A stretch of 64,000 nt of DNA from Plectrocnemia conspersa (GCA_009617715.1 VTFK01000242.1:434001-498000), one strand, 5' to 3'. Positions 1 through 12,770 are shown, numbered from the stretch's first letter. Notes: a model not told the origin generated them from the letters alone. A program made the numbers and translations.

Positions 1-560
1 AAACGTTTTTTTGCTGTAATCTAATGGTCACATCGATCGTTTTTTGGAAATATTTTCAAAAATAAATTCATTCAACCCTAACACACAACTTTTACCCCTG
101 GTGTTGTCATGAAACTTTAGAACACAACGCTTTCACCCCTAAGTTTGACAGTTTGTTCGACGCAATCGGTGTGATATTATTCTCCTACTTTTCGACACAC
201 ATACACAGAACCAGTAGTCCCGAAAACTTGAAAAGTAAGCAAAAAAATGGACTATACTTTTATCTTAACATTTTAATATGACCATAAAATAAGTACAAAT
301 ATGATAATAATTTTATAGCAAAGTTGTAATGTTCGGACCAAATTATTATCAGCGTTTATTCATTCTATTTGCCTTTTCTAATGAAATAATTTGAACAATA
401 ACTAATATACTCAGAATTTCAATTAAAACTATCCTTTGAAAATAAACCCTTCAGATTATGTATGCACTTAATAATTAAACCATCATGGAAGGCCTGTATA
501 TATTTTTTTATTATATTTTGGACAAGCATTACGCATCTCAATTCAGGGCTTAAAAAATAA
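1..560. other. AT-rich DNA, nothing recognised
   Basis: No reading frame, repeat or RNA structure stands out. The base composition is the AT-rich background of the window. Confidence 0.5.
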
Positions 561-960
561 TCCGACAACGATCGCTTTGCTGTTTAAAACGTTCAGACTA
601 ACGCAGACTAATTTACCACAGTTCCAGCGTTGGAAATTCTCCAGCTGAGAGAATACCAAAGAGGGAAAACCGCAATCCCGTGTAGTAGCTGTGGCGAATG
701 TCGCAAAAGGAAAAGAGACGAACCACCGCCAACTCAAATTCCGACGCTCACTAACATTAACAGTATACGGACCGATAAGGGTTGAATTATCAAAAAAGTC
801 TGCGGGTTATATGCACAAATGCGGATGAGCTTATCAAATATGCATACGAAGCTATAGAGGCACGAGGTGTCGGATGAATATTCCAAATAGTCTGTATGTG
901 CACCGTAGGGCGTCGGCACACGTACGTCGTACGTGTTCGGAGGCTGTATTGTGTGTATCA
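560..960. promoter_or_regulatory. Candidate regulatory island
   Basis: This stretch is clearly less AT-rich than its flanks. Short frames on both strands (for example minus 543-737) look like by-products of composition rather than exons. It is listed only as a possible conserved non-coding element; a cross-species alignment would decide. Confidence 0.2.
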
Positions 961-3000
961 ATAAATTGTTTATATATAGAAAACATCAATGGAGCTTCAT
1001 TGTTAATTTATTTGCATTTTCATAACTTCCTGACGTTTTCCTGCATTGAATTTCTTAAAAAGAGTCTAATTATATACACATAATTTTGTGAGATTAGCAT
1101 TAACCCACATTAGAAATTCACACGATAACTAGTGTGAGAAAGGCTTATAATAATAACAATTAACATCCAAATTCAGTAAGTGGAGCTAACATGGCTATTT
1201 ATGAAATTTAATGGTTAGTTATAGTACTAATCTTTAAGATTATTTAAACGAAACACAATGGCTGCATATACGAAAAATTAAGGTAAACGAGTATATTTGA
1301 AAATGTGATATTGGACGCAAGTTTATTAGAGCGACAACCTGACCGCAACCCTTACCGCTCTATATGACGAAATTTACTGTGTGTTCGGCTAATGTTTCTC
1401 CAGAAAACGAAAATGCACGGGCGGTAGTGTATACATCTGTTAAAGAGGGTGTGTATGGATATGCATGTATATAAGCGCATGTTTGAGTTGATGTATTGTA
1501 TATGTATGTATGTGAAATGTTAAATAAAAATTGTTATATAATGGCCTTATCATGACGCATTAAGAAAAACTGTCTAGTCATGATGGTCAGATTTGTAATA
1601 AAATAATAAAATTTGGGGATGTACATAAGATTGAGCTGGAGAAAACACATTTGGGCTAAACTATTGTAATATTTGATCTGAGAAAAAAATTGGCAGTCAG
1701 ATAAAGATCAATTGACAATAAGCTGCATTATATAAATCCATTAGGATGGTTAAAATAGTGTACTCGATAGCTCATTTCATATTTACTTTTTCAGAGTTGT
1801 GCACATTTCGGCAGAATTTTATTCTTACTGATTTATCAAATCATAAAATTGATATCCAATAGTAGCCGAATGCAAAACGGCCGGTGAAGCCGGGCCGCAA
1901 AAGTTCCATTGTTCATTCATTACTCGGGGATTTAAATTATGTACATAAATTTATAAAGAACGTCTTAATATAATATAACGCGACACGACATGCCATTTGA
2001 ATATTTAATACTTGTCACTCGAAAATAATTGACGCACTACGAACAAACGCTGAAACACATTATAACCTAACCGGTTAAAAAATCAACGAAATAACGTCAC
2101 AGCAAAGAATAAACAATAAAATCATAATTTTCTATCGTTCGTGACAGGTAACAAATTTCAGGTTTACATGTTCCAAGATAGTTTTGAAACTTAATCCACA
2201 CAAAAGTCAAACATTTATTGCATTAAGGTATATTTTTTAAATAATCCTACTATCATAAATATTGATGAAACAATTCTATCAATAAAATATGTATGTTGGT
2301 AATGAACCAAACAATAAAAACTTTTATCACCAACATCGATGACATCACATTCACATTAATCTTTGAGCAGTCGAACAGCCTCCGATCCATAAAAAGGGTC
2401 CACCCTGTGGGATTCACTTTTGCGACACTACTCATTCCAGTTCTAAATGCCAATTTTCGACCCATGAATTATTAAACATGAACATTAACCACACTGAACT
2501 CATCAGCCAGTGTCCATGAAAAAGCAGATATTCGTGGTCTCTTTTAAATATTTTTTTGGTGCATTAAGACTTTCAGCATCAAAAAATGAATACGAACAAG
2601 AAAAGATTCGTAGCGCCACTTTTAAATTTTGAATACAAAAACGCTTTAATAGAATAGTGAGGGTAAAATGGAAATCCTTTTGCTGAAACGCGAGATTTGA
2701 CAACTCATTTGAGGGCGAAAGTTTAAACGGGTTCAAAGGGAAACTGGAACGTACATCAAAGTTCACGCAAAGCTTTTTACTAGGTTGTTAAAATTAATTG
2801 CGTTATTTAATAATTTAATGTAATTTTTAGTTAATCTATGTCACAAGGCATTTCACTATGAAAGTTTTAGGTATAAGTGGGTTTAGTTATTGATTTAAAT
2901 ATGCATTATTTGAAAATTATTTAGTTATCCAAGACAGTGCTTTACAAAATTATTCTTTCCCGACCGGATTTTAGATTTTAGAACTCTTGTGATACCAATA
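960..3000. other. AT-rich intergenic or intronic DNA
   Basis: About 2 kb without convincing coding content. Small opposed frames at 2253-2475 and 2503-2766 match no family I recognise. A GC-richer phrase at 1877-1910 (ggccggtgaagccgggccgc) resembles the GGCC-rich ends of some non-autonomous DNA transposons, but no partner end is visible. Confidence 0.4.
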
Positions 3001-3007
3001 TACAGAC

Positions 3008-3154
3008 ATGTCTAAAAAGGTAGATTTAATCAGTTTTTATCGATTTTATGACAAAGGACAAAGCATTACCATTTTAAACGAAAAGTATCACAAAACAAAA
3101 AACCCCGATATATTTTTTAATATATCGGCGTTTTTTGTTTTATATAATATATAG
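3008..3154 (+). pseudogene. 48-aa frame resembling a transposase N-terminus
   Basis: A short frame starts ATG-TCT-AAA-AAG and reads MSKKVDLISFYRFYDKGQSI before running into a long hairpin (3092-3141). The start resembles the first helix of Tc1/pogo-type helix-turn-helix transposases. It is too short for a firm assignment. It lies just upstream of a Tc1-like remnant and may belong to a separate, older insertion. Confidence 0.25.
3092..3141. repeat. Near-perfect 23-bp hairpin
   Basis: Arms 3092-3114 and 3119-3141 pair over 22 of 23 positions around a four-base TTTT loop. The outer half is A/T-homopolymeric and the inner half contains CCGATATATT/AATATATCGG. It may be a snap-back rearrangement or the tip of a foldback element. 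There is no protein or RNA-family evidence for a function. Confidence 0.7.
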
Positions 3155-3850
3155 AACCTTGGCCAAAAGTATTAGGCACCCCTTAAAACGGTGTTACAAA
3201 TGTATATTTTGACCGAAATATTTTAGCAGATAGTTATAACCGTAATTTAGAAAACTATACAATGAAATTTGTCCTTTTTTTATTGCACACTTGAGTTTTA
3301 AAAGGGTTTTCTGGTCTTACTGTACAGTTTCGCCTAAGCGGCTGTTATGTTCAGTTGCGTGATTTCGGCCTTTATTTGTCGTTAAATTTTTTATTTTTTT
3401 ATTTATTTTGAATATTAAATAAACATTTTAAAAATGTCAAAAAACGCGATTTAAGTGAAGCTAAAAGAGCAAATAATATAATTTTATTGTATTCGCAAGT
3501 ACTGAATTAAGCACATTAAGTGTTTATGACATGCTGTTCAAAATGCTTTGAAACGGTTCAACGAATGTGGTTCTTACAAATTAAAGGCAATAACCGGAAG
3601 AAAACTAAAGATAACTGCCCGGGAAAATCGAATGTTGGAGTCCCTTAAAATTCGTAGTAAAAGGCTGAGCGTCGAGGCGTAGTGGAATCGAGTGTCTCGT
3701 CCAGTTTTGTGCTGTGTTGTACACAGCATCGTGTACGAAAGTCGTATCACTACCCCGTACGTTGGAGGGTATCGTAAGAATGCGCGCATACTTAACGACA
3801 GCTGTTAGGTCCGCGGGCACCGCTCGCGAGACTTGACGCGCGCGTGTCTC
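3155..3850 (+). pseudogene. Tc1-like transposon remnant
   Basis: The left edge carries ttggccaaaagtattaggca, close to the terminal sequences of Tc1-type elements, next to TA dinucleotides. A decayed transposase start follows at 3434 (MSKNA, then a stop). At 3552-3682 a frame reads KRFNECGSYK, then GRKLKITARENRMLESL, matching the second half of the Tc1 paired-like DNA-binding domain (RF-x-E-x-G-S ... GRP-x-K-x-T-x-R). Stops and frame changes follow and no DDE catalytic region is recognisable. No right-hand terminal repeat was found. The remnant is dead and truncated. Its GC-rich 3' part (3600-3850) stands out from the flanks. Confidence 0.6.
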
Positions 3851-4430
3851 TTTACTAATGTTAAGTGTAAATCTCTACACGATCAATCCCAAAAAAAATT
3901 TTAGCAAAGAACCAACTATTTTTGTTTGTGTGAAATGATATTTAACTTCTTAATTATTATTTTTAGGAGAATTGGTATTTTTTTACCTATATTATAGAAT
4001 CGATACTAAAAAGTTATACATTTTATAAAATTTTGAATAGCTGACATTTTGAAACAAGATGTAGACTTAGTTAAGATATTTATAAGGTCAATTTTGTATA
4101 AAATTTAAATTTGAAACAATTTTTTTTAGTGAGATTAATTTCAGTAAAATAGTCCATATTGTATATGCATATCACGTTAAACAACAAAAAATGAAATAAA
4201 TACTGTATGAATATATTATATTAACGAAAATTTTGCAGGAAATTTAAATAACAAGTGATATTCTATCTTATCTTTGTGGGAAAAATGTCTTTACGTGTAA
4301 TAGAACGTCTGTTTACGTTAGATATAATATACTATTATATATCGGAAGACACAAAATTCGAGTAACAACTCGATAGTTTTATATTATAAATTGATAAGTG
4401 TCGGTAACTTTGAGATAAGATCCCCCGTTA
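3850..4430. other. AT-rich DNA, nothing recognised
   Basis: No frame, terminal repeat or RNA signal seen. Confidence 0.4.
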
Positions 4431-5190
4431 AAAGTTATCAAACGGCACTCTTTCTCAGTTTCGCACACTGAGTGCAAAGTTTTCGAACAAGTTGCCCAAC
4501 ACTGCAATCCCGGGAGCAAAACAAACTTTTCGAGCAAAAACTAACCTAGGAGTAGTATTAATATTACAATTTCGACGTTCAGATTAATCGACACAGCGCA
4601 GTTTTTTTACGCACAGCACCTTCATTAGCGGTTCCGTTCCGGGGTCTAGTTTTCGAACTTGTCTAACCGCACACTCGTCGAGGGTACGATTCGGGTCTTT
4701 GGGATTTTGCAAACGCAATTTTGCAAATTCAAACGAAGGAAGAGCACGTCCGCGGCACTCGTGCGGTGTATATCACCCAGAAGAGAACGAAAAAAGCCTA
4801 GTTCGAACGCCTTTGTTGGCCGAACCGCCCCTAAGTGTTGATTAACGGCCGCTCGAGCACGATGCCCGAAAAGCTACGGTTTAATTTGGCACACGAAAAA
4901 TAACCAAAAGAAAAAATAAATAACTCTGTATGAAAGATGGACGGTTCTAAACGCGCCGATGACAGCGATAAACCGACACGTGGTGCGGCAGTGAAACGTG
5001 AAATTGGAAATGCTGAGGGAATGCAACAAATCAAGACTATGGAGACATTTTGCTTTCCTATGCATAAAATATTTATAGTACTGGCGACAAAACTCCTCGG
5101 CGCACCGATATGTATACGTATATATGGAATACACGTGTCGCCGATTAATCGGTACCATATAGCTACTAGGGATTCTGTCCTGTGATTGAT
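4430..5190. promoter_or_regulatory. Candidate promoter/5' exon or regulatory island
   Basis: A 750-bp block of balanced composition with many CpGs. On the plus strand a frame from ATG 4937 (MDGSKRADDSDKPTRGAAVK, 82 aa) sits in a fair start context (gaaagATGGa) after a long leader-like stretch, so a first exon is conceivable. No splice donor, TATA box or homologous domain was found, and overlapping minus-strand frames (4831-5314) look equally open. It is more cautiously a regulatory island. Confidence 0.25.
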
Positions 5191-6960
5191 TTTCCGAGAA
5201 ATATTTAAAAAAATCTGTAAAAAGACAAAAAACTGGAAGGGAATTAATATTAACATTCTCAGAATTATTAAATAAGACACCAAATTGCAGAGGAGCTACG
5301 ATAATTATTAACATTTTAAAGAATAATCTTTCTATTATCAGTAGAAATACAGAGCTAAAAATAATATCGATGATTAACTTTTCCTAGATACTTCATAAGA
5401 TAATTAAACAAATAACTTAATACACGATTTTTCAACGATTATCGAGAAGTTACAGTATGCAATTTTCAAGCAAACAGTAACTAAATCGAAAAATAAGAAA
5501 TAGGAATATTTATAGGGACATAGATATCTCGCTTAATTCATTTTTTTTATTGAAAGTTGATTTTGACGGACTAACACATATTCCTATAATATATAATTAT
5601 TAGAATCTATAAAAACTCAGAAAGCAAAATATTATATATTTATATTTGGATTGAATGTATACTGTATATTAAGTAATATACTTATTCATCCGCGAGATTA
5701 GGAAAATATAGAAAAACCTAATCTGTAACAATCGGTCGGAAATATAATTTTTCTCAAATTAAAAATTTCTCACGATAGATAGAATCATATTGGTATTAAA
5801 TCCAGTTTTTTCAAGAATTTGTCATATACTAGCATAATAACAATTAGTGTATATTTAATACTACCGCGTCATTACGGTTTATCATCGATATAAAAGCTAA
5901 ATTAATCCTTGTTTCACATATGGTTATCCACACACAGCATGAACTGGCGTATTGTTTATTTTGTTGTTAAAGTAAACTTGCTAAATTTAAGCTTCGACTG
6001 CTGGGGAATATGATTTTCCATAAAACTATAAATATGATATATTTTATAGTAACGCGTGATTTAATGCACATGCTATATACATATTTGTGCGTATTGAATA
6101 TATTAAGGGTTTTTAAAACATGAGCATATTTTAATAATGGTATTTTAATTATACTAAAAATACACAAGGAATGTGACAGAATAGCAAAAGATTTTTCTGG
6201 ATAAATCCATTTACCTTGTATGCATTGAGAGAAAGAATACAAGAATACAAGAATACATTTTTTTGTCATACATTTGTTATGGGTGCAGTGAATATAAATT
6301 GTTGGGAGCCCTCTGCCTATGAATGAATGTATATGTATTTTTACGTTACGTTTTTAGAAAATTTACTATATGCAGAAAATAATAAAAACCATGAAACATT
6401 ACCATTGGAATGGTATGGAATAGATAGACAATATACTCGATAAATATCTGCATTCTGACTTGAACTACCGATCACGGACAGTTAAGTTGTACTGATTATT
6501 CCTAGATAGTTTTACTACTTTTGGTATTGGACTGTCCTACGATTATTTTTTTATTTTTTTGAGAAATTAGGTAAGTTTTTATATTAAAACAGTATCATTA
6601 CAAACAGAGCTTTGAAATAATATCAACAACAACATACTTATTTTAAGACGATACATTAAAAAAAAGTAATATCTTTTGGGTTTACATAATAGTAAAATAT
6701 TTCGACGTTTTAACTATACTTTCAAGTCTATATATAATATTTTATGAGTGACTAGGTAGCCCACAAACCACTCTAGATCGACGGGATATAATAACGTTAA
6801 GGTGATGCTACATACATACACTACTTTGTTCACATTATCACATATTTAATTAATGGCTCTCACCAAAATTAGATCACCGAGACCTCTAGTTTAATTATCA
6901 CCGAAACATTTCAGACAACAAAAGAGCTTTTAATAGCCTTTCGAGCGCTAGTCTTAGTTT
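5190..6960. other. AT-rich DNA with a small tandem repeat
   Basis: Mostly featureless. At 6233-6256 the 8-mer aagaatac is repeated three times in tandem. The minus frame 5967-6269 is an AT-rich chance frame. Confidence 0.4.
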
Positions 6961-7330
6961 TTTTTAAAAAGCATGTGTGTGAATCGTGTTTGTTTTAAGA
7001 TTAAAAAAAAATTTCAACGCCGTCGTTAATCATAACGTATTTTTTCGGCGGCTGCATATGATTAACACTAGCACAGAATCTCTGCAGATGAATACATTTA
7101 AATGTAACATCTGATAAATCGGCAATGTGTTGTACGCGCCGCCGAGTTTAATCAACTCGGTATGACACATGCAGATGAATGAGCAAGAAAAAAATCAATT
7201 GATTCGATATATGGACAAAGTGAGTTTTGATTCTGATCGCATCGCGTCTCGTGAGTCAATATTGCGTTAATGGCGGAAATCACACCCGCGACTTCTCGGT
7301 CGTTTATTGATTTATTGAATTACGATAAGT
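6960..7330. promoter_or_regulatory. Candidate regulatory island
   Basis: A less AT-rich stretch with several TAAT/ATTA homeodomain-type sites and a 7-bp inverted repeat (ccgagtt ... aactcgg) near 7143-7161. No coding evidence. Confidence 0.2.
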
Positions 7331-7529
7331 GTGTGCTCGCCTACTGATCGGGGAGACTGAGTCATGGGATGACAATAGATAATTACGAAGAAGAATATAA
7401 TCCGAATGTGGTGACCTAATAATTAAATCTATGTACGAAAACAGTAAGACTGGATCTGGCTGAGTTTTATTGGAAAATATAATTATTGGGTCAGACTAAA
7501 CGTGTCCCTCGATGTCATTCTAAACGTGT

Positions 7530-7930
7530 GATGGCGAACCTATAACATGCGTGTCAAAGGTGACACGCATCGTTTACGGATGATTTTCGCCCAAGAACCA
7601 AAGTAAAATCCGACAATGAGAAAAGAGTTGATCAAGTTCAAATCAGTGCTAAAAGGTACATCAGGGAACGAAATATGTAAGGCAGTTATAAAAACATTCT
7701 GTGACCTAAAGCATCGTTGTGTCAGTGACGACAGATTGGGCACACAATATGGTGGGGGAAAATGTAGGATTTGTGAAATTGTTTATGGAAACTATTGGAC
7801 GCCCACTTGTTTTTTTAATTATATTATCCATTAGGAGCAGTGGTGTAGTGCTAAATAAAAAACAAGTAAGGCGGTATTTTATTTTTATTCCCCCACACTA
7901 TATATACAAATATATGCCCTAACATTGGTA
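7530..7930 (+). pseudogene. hAT transposase fragment (GTF2IRD2/FAM200-like)
   Basis: The left part (gatggcgaacctataaca, then the hairpin gcgtgtcaaaggtgacacgc at about 7549-7568) resembles a phrase found at the start of hAT-derived repeats. From 7616 a frame reads KFKSVLKGTSGNEICKAVIK. After a frame change it continues VTTDWAHNMVGENVGFVKLF, then ETIGRPL and IIH. This matches the hAT catalytic-domain segment LKGTTxGxDI ... DGAxxMVGxxxGFV ... CIIHQ. Only this central slice survives, with one frameshift and a stop. It is dead. Confidence 0.65.
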
Positions 7931-8750
7931 ATTTAAATGTTTACTTTTTCCCTTTTTTATTCTTCATATTTTCTAAAAGACGCATGATACAACAAATCAA
8001 TTTATCTGCATGTACCTATGCATTTTTTGGAGGAATTCGAAAAAATCGACAATTCAAATAAAACGTCTTGCATTGAAGCGAGATCCATCAAAAATTGTTT
8101 TGATGAAATCGCCTTAAAATACTAAAATATTTTGCTTGTTCAATTTTGCACCGATTATTATCTACATTAGCTACCTCAAAATGTCGACAGAATGATGAAT
8201 AATTTTGCCAAACAGCTGATACAATACTTCTAAATGAACTTATTACACATCATACTCTAAAAACACGGCTAATCTATTGTTCCAAATCAACAGAACTTTT
8301 CTTAGCTTAATGATCATAGATGGGTCAACACATTAATATTTTTTACTGGTCTCCCTGTTCATATGAATGAACTGACTTTATAATTACAAGGTTTTGACAA
8401 AAGTATTGACGTTATGTTTGGAAGTATAAAAGCATTTGAAAGATTAAACTTAAGTATTTTCGCCATCAGTAGTCTAGAAGACCACCTCAATATGAGTCTA
8501 CTAACTTTTCTTTGCCTATAGATTTTGATTAAGAAGTTTTACCGGGTTGATGTGCCCCTATCCTGTGCGTTCCCAACATGCAAATCAAGTTATTTTATAG
8601 TGAAATTATAATTATGTTTTAATTATAATTGTAGAAATAATGATTTGTGCTACTATTGGCTTTTAATTAATAAAACTTTAGAATTAAGAAATATAACACA
8701 ATATATTAAATTAGTCTTTACAATAACTAACAAAAATTATAGTCATCACA
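7930..8750. other. AT-rich DNA, nothing recognised
   Basis: No feature supported. Confidence 0.4.
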
Positions 8751-9420
8751 ATGAGGCGCATGGTCGTACAAGGGAATGGATACAAAGCGCCGGTGTCCAT
8801 TGTTAGATACGTTCTGCCGCGATACCAGCGACCGATTAAATTAAATTCGCCGCTGAAACAGTGGCGTTCGGTTAGAGATAACCGACAGCCTTAACTGCAA
8901 TTAGCCGTAGGATTAATTACCTGCCGAACGGCCGTTCATTTATCATCGCAATAATGAAAATTAAATTTACATCCACCCCGTTAGTAGGCCGTTCGTTGTC
9001 AGATATTGAATTAAGTGGCAATCTCCCGTTTCCGAATCTGGGAACAATCTGGCGGTCCCCATCTTGGCGCTGCCCCTTGAATATTTATCGCCTTCAATAC
9101 GGTCCCAATTTCCCATTTGTCGTGTCGAAAACGATTTTAATGGCCCACAACAGATTATCCGCCCTTAATATGCAATTGTTGCCTTCTGGCTCGTCGCCCC
9201 TGTCGTTCCGGGGGCGGTTCTAGTTTTGCAGAACTGAATTGGCCCGCGCTTGGAAGGTGTCCAAGGTTTGCATAAAAATGCAGTGCCGAGCCAGCTGAGC
9301 GAAAAGAGAGATAATGGCGTTTATTTTGGTGTCTGTTTACCAGCGCTACATTGTTCGTGTGAAATATCGGTGTAATTAGCGCACACAAGAGAGAGTTGGT
9401 TGATAACACTTCAGGCAATG
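8750..9420. promoter_or_regulatory. Candidate conserved regulatory island
   Basis: About 670 bp of near-balanced composition in AT-rich surroundings, dense in homeodomain-type cores (caattag, attaattacc, catttatc near 8900-8945). Opposed frames at 8954-9223 (plus) and 9155-9418 (minus) are both open and both unlike known proteins, as expected of non-coding DNA with few stops. No splice sites fit either frame. Confidence 0.3.
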
Positions 9421-11150
9421 ACTCAACTTCAATTTACTTAAGAATAATGGTATTTTAAGTTGAGTTGTAAAGTATGTCATAATATATTTGAGTTCAGTCA
9501 AACAGATGTAGTGACCGATCGAAACTGCCTTTTTTTATTATGTTCATTCGGTCTAAAAACTATGATTTTGGAACACAAAAATCGTTCAAATTATGTACAT
9601 TGACTCAATGTACTTATGTTCATATGTTAAAAAAGTGCAATTAAAAGAATACGTCATATAGCATTAATACATAGTTACACACAACGCAACATTTTTTACT
9701 GACAATATGAACGTTCACCCCTTGCCAAAAGCAATTTGTCTCCTCGCACGTGAATTTATTTAGAATTAGAAAACTTATTATGCCAAATTCCGCGCCGGGT
9801 CGTGTCGTTCGCGTCTGTAACGCCACCCCTTGTAGAGCGCACCTGGTGGGTTGACACCGGAACAACCCTTGCAAGCCCTCATATTCTCTCAGATTAAACC
9901 CCGCGGTGCAATTCAAACAAAATTATATTGCTAGCCATTGTTCACTTCAATGCATTTTTTATTATAAATCTATTTAGAATATTATGTTTTTATGTATGAT
10001 TAATCATATTATGTACTAATATTAATTATTATAAAATGTAATATGTAGCATTCGAGGGGGACATATTTTTATATGTACTGAGTTTTTTACACTTAGGAAT
10101 GCTACAACATGCTCAGTGTAACGCGTTATTAAAAATTAATTTATATTATAATAATAATAATTTGCAAATTAAATATTTTTATATAACGAAAATAAATAGT
10201 GCATAATAATGAGATGTTGTATATTCAAAGAATTCGTATATCAAAGAGAGCGACTATGCAAGTTATGAGCTTTCAATTTGAATTTTTAAATTGTACTTTT
10301 TGTAATAAATAATGACGTAACGTAATTTATTTGATAACAAAGGCGGTTTATTAGGGATTTCATTTATGAACATAATGTATACAATCCCCTACCATATTCA
10401 CAGTCACCTCACAAGTAGAGATTATGTGTAAGAGACAAGACTGTAAAATATGATTTTCGACTGTAAAAGTAACTCTGAAATATAAACAACTTTATTTACG
10501 AGAAATAAAAAATTAAGAAAAGAAGAAATAAGCAGCTCATTGGTTTAATACATTTGTGAGGACCCACACAGATGCCCATGTTTGTGGTGGATCTTATTTT
10601 TGAAACTCACGTTAAAATCTGTGACTAATAGGAATAAATTAGACAAAGCCCTCGTTACGAGTAGAACTAAAGAGTTCCTCCATAAATAACAAGCAAGGAT
10701 TCTTCGGTCGTTTGTTACGAAACGGTCACGGGAAACAATATATCACCGGAAGGCAAATAGCGCAGTAAGGCCCAACATTCCCGTTACGCAATTTGACCTC
10801 GGAGATATCCATCAAGCAAATGTCACTTTTCAAAGGCGTATACTTATTTCGCTGTTTTAAGAAGCAAGTGCAACGATTAGCTGGATGATCACTGCATGAT
10901 TGTGATTAGTGAGCAAGCTTTACAGCCTTGGATACTTAAGCATGGACTCCAATGAGGAGAAGGCAGTCACAAGCAATCATTTGGCAGACACTTGAAGAAA
11001 CTAGCAGATTCACCCCGCCTAACAGACGCCCACCCACCCGCGGACAACATATTGTCATGGACGCTCACACCCTGATAAGGCCTCCACCATAAATGCACCG
11101 TAACAGAGAGGGACCAACCTCTGCAATACCGTCGCTGCAACACCAACCAG
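9420..11150. other. Mixed AT-rich DNA
   Basis: Featureless apart from a balanced patch at 9780-9900 and another at 10660-11150. No protein family is recognisable in the frames at 9641-9916 or 10967-11266, both minus. Confidence 0.35.
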
Positions 11151-11155
11151 AACTT

Positions 11156-11250
11156 TAAGGATCTTTCACAGACATCATCCCTGCGCCGGCTTTTCCACCA
11201 CTGTTCGCCCACCATAGTCTGTCGCAATATGTAATATAATCTAATAAAAT
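11156..11250. repeat. Dispersed repeat family A, copy 1
   Basis: Shares an order of matches with 52236-52348: a core near gacatcatccctgcgccggc, then cttttccacca, then ctgtcgcaat and gtaatataat. Both copies end in AT-rich tails (ataaaattctc / ataaaactatc). Only the end of a longer element may be in view. The family was not identified. Confidence 0.55.
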
Positions 11251-11339
11251 TCTCACTAGTTTCCATCTGCGCCTTACTGGCTGCGAAGTCACACCTTAAG
11301 CATTTGTTTAAAAAAGCCCGATTATGTTAATAATAAACA

Positions 11340-12075
11340 AATATGCTAACAACTTTCGAAATTACTCCCAAAATAAATATTTTAATAATGGGGAAGATCG
11401 ATTAGAAAAACTTTTTCTAATTTAGATAATTCGGAAACGAAATACTGAAATATTAAATGAAAATAATACTGATGACAACTTCATTTATGACTTTGAATTA
11501 AACAAACAATTAATAGGGCACCAGAATATTACTCTAGTAAAAAATAATAGACGGCAAAGTGAAATCAAGAGTTTGCAGACAACTGGAAAACGTACTCAAA
11601 ATCTAAATCTTTTCCAACATCAACGAAAGGCGAGAAAATATCCCCTGCGGCAGGAATATTCACTACAAAAATTAGAAATAGACTATCTGATTCGTCTCTA
11701 AAAATCTTGGTCTTTTTAAAAACTCATTTTTTCTTAATAAAAATAAAAAATGTATCCTTATTTTTAAAATACAATTTTACAATCGCTATTTTGTATATAC
11801 TATACTTGAAATTGCGTTTTTGTAATTTAAAAAAATATTATGGTATTGGGATTACACAAAAGTTTAAAAGTAACGGGTTTCATAAATGGAATAAAAAAAC
11901 ACCTTCGTACATACAGAAATAAATTATAATATTAAGTCTTTATTATTGTATATTTTTATTTTTTCTTTCTGTTATGTATTTTTTATATATTTTTATATAT
12001 GTTTACTAAATTTGTTAGATGTAAAGATTAGCTATTAAGCTAAATAAATTAATAAAATAAATAATAAATAAAAGT
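11340..12075 (+). pseudogene. hAT transposase C-terminal remnant with 3' tail
   Basis: Around 11610-11735 a frame reads FPTSTKGEKISPAAGIFTTK, then IRNRLSDSSLKILVFLK. This matches the hAT C-terminal dimerisation region (STSxxSExxFSxAGxxxTKxRNRLSxxxLxxLxFLK). Upstream sequence (11460-11600) is open in pieces but too diverged to align by eye. Downstream AT-rich DNA to about 12070 shares a segment with 19140-19280, so it is probably the element's 3' untranslated end. The canonical SERxFS is altered (GEKISP). Treated as dead. Confidence 0.55.
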
Positions 12076-12617
12076 GTAACAATGTTTTTTATACTAATTT
12101 TTTACCGACTTATATTTTTCTAATAAATTTATATGCATGTTTTTATACACACATAATACCTGTATGTATGTATAATATATACAAATATTTTTCAAAAATA
12201 TATTTTTTTTCTATAATTTTATTAATAAGAAAACAAAACTCTCGATTCCAGGGATTTATTCAGAAGGTCACAAGTAATCTAAAAATTAGCACGGGTATAT
12301 ACACTGTTAGCATAAAAAAGTATTAGCGTTTCGATAAAAATATTTAGCGATACAAAGCTTAGTAATAACATACGGTTATTATATATTAAAAAAAACATGC
12401 AAATAGAAAAAATCAGTAAGAGCAAAAAAACAAATTGGGACATATAAAACATACAATAAAATTAAGACTTGAACGAAAAAATGAAATAATGGAGGAGACT
12501 TTGGTCATGATCCTCAGTTAAAAGGAAAAAAATATGAGAGGTTTTAACATAATGAAAACTTGGAAATATTTCTAAAGCATATTTTTAATATAATAATACA
12601 CTATATTTATTTTATTA

Positions 12618-12659
12618 TCGCACTTAAATATAATAGTTGACTATTATATTTATGTGCGA
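12618..12659. repeat. 19-bp hairpin
   Basis: Arms 12618-12636 and 12641-12659 pair at 18 of 19 positions around a TTGA loop. The stem begins tcgcac and is otherwise AT-rich. It could be the end of a foldback element. The length is short for a microRNA precursor and the loop very small, so a microRNA is unlikely. Confidence 0.7.
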
Positions 12660-12770
12660 GAACAAGTCGGAAAAGTTTTATTGATGTTGGTTAGTTTGTT
12701 AATTTATTTTCAATTTTCACTACTATTAAATTAATATTTTGAAGTATGCCTACTCAGTATATAGTCGAAC

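Noticed and set aside
12618..12659. microRNA precursor
   Set aside because: The stem is too short and the loop of four bases too small; no mature-like arm can be argued.
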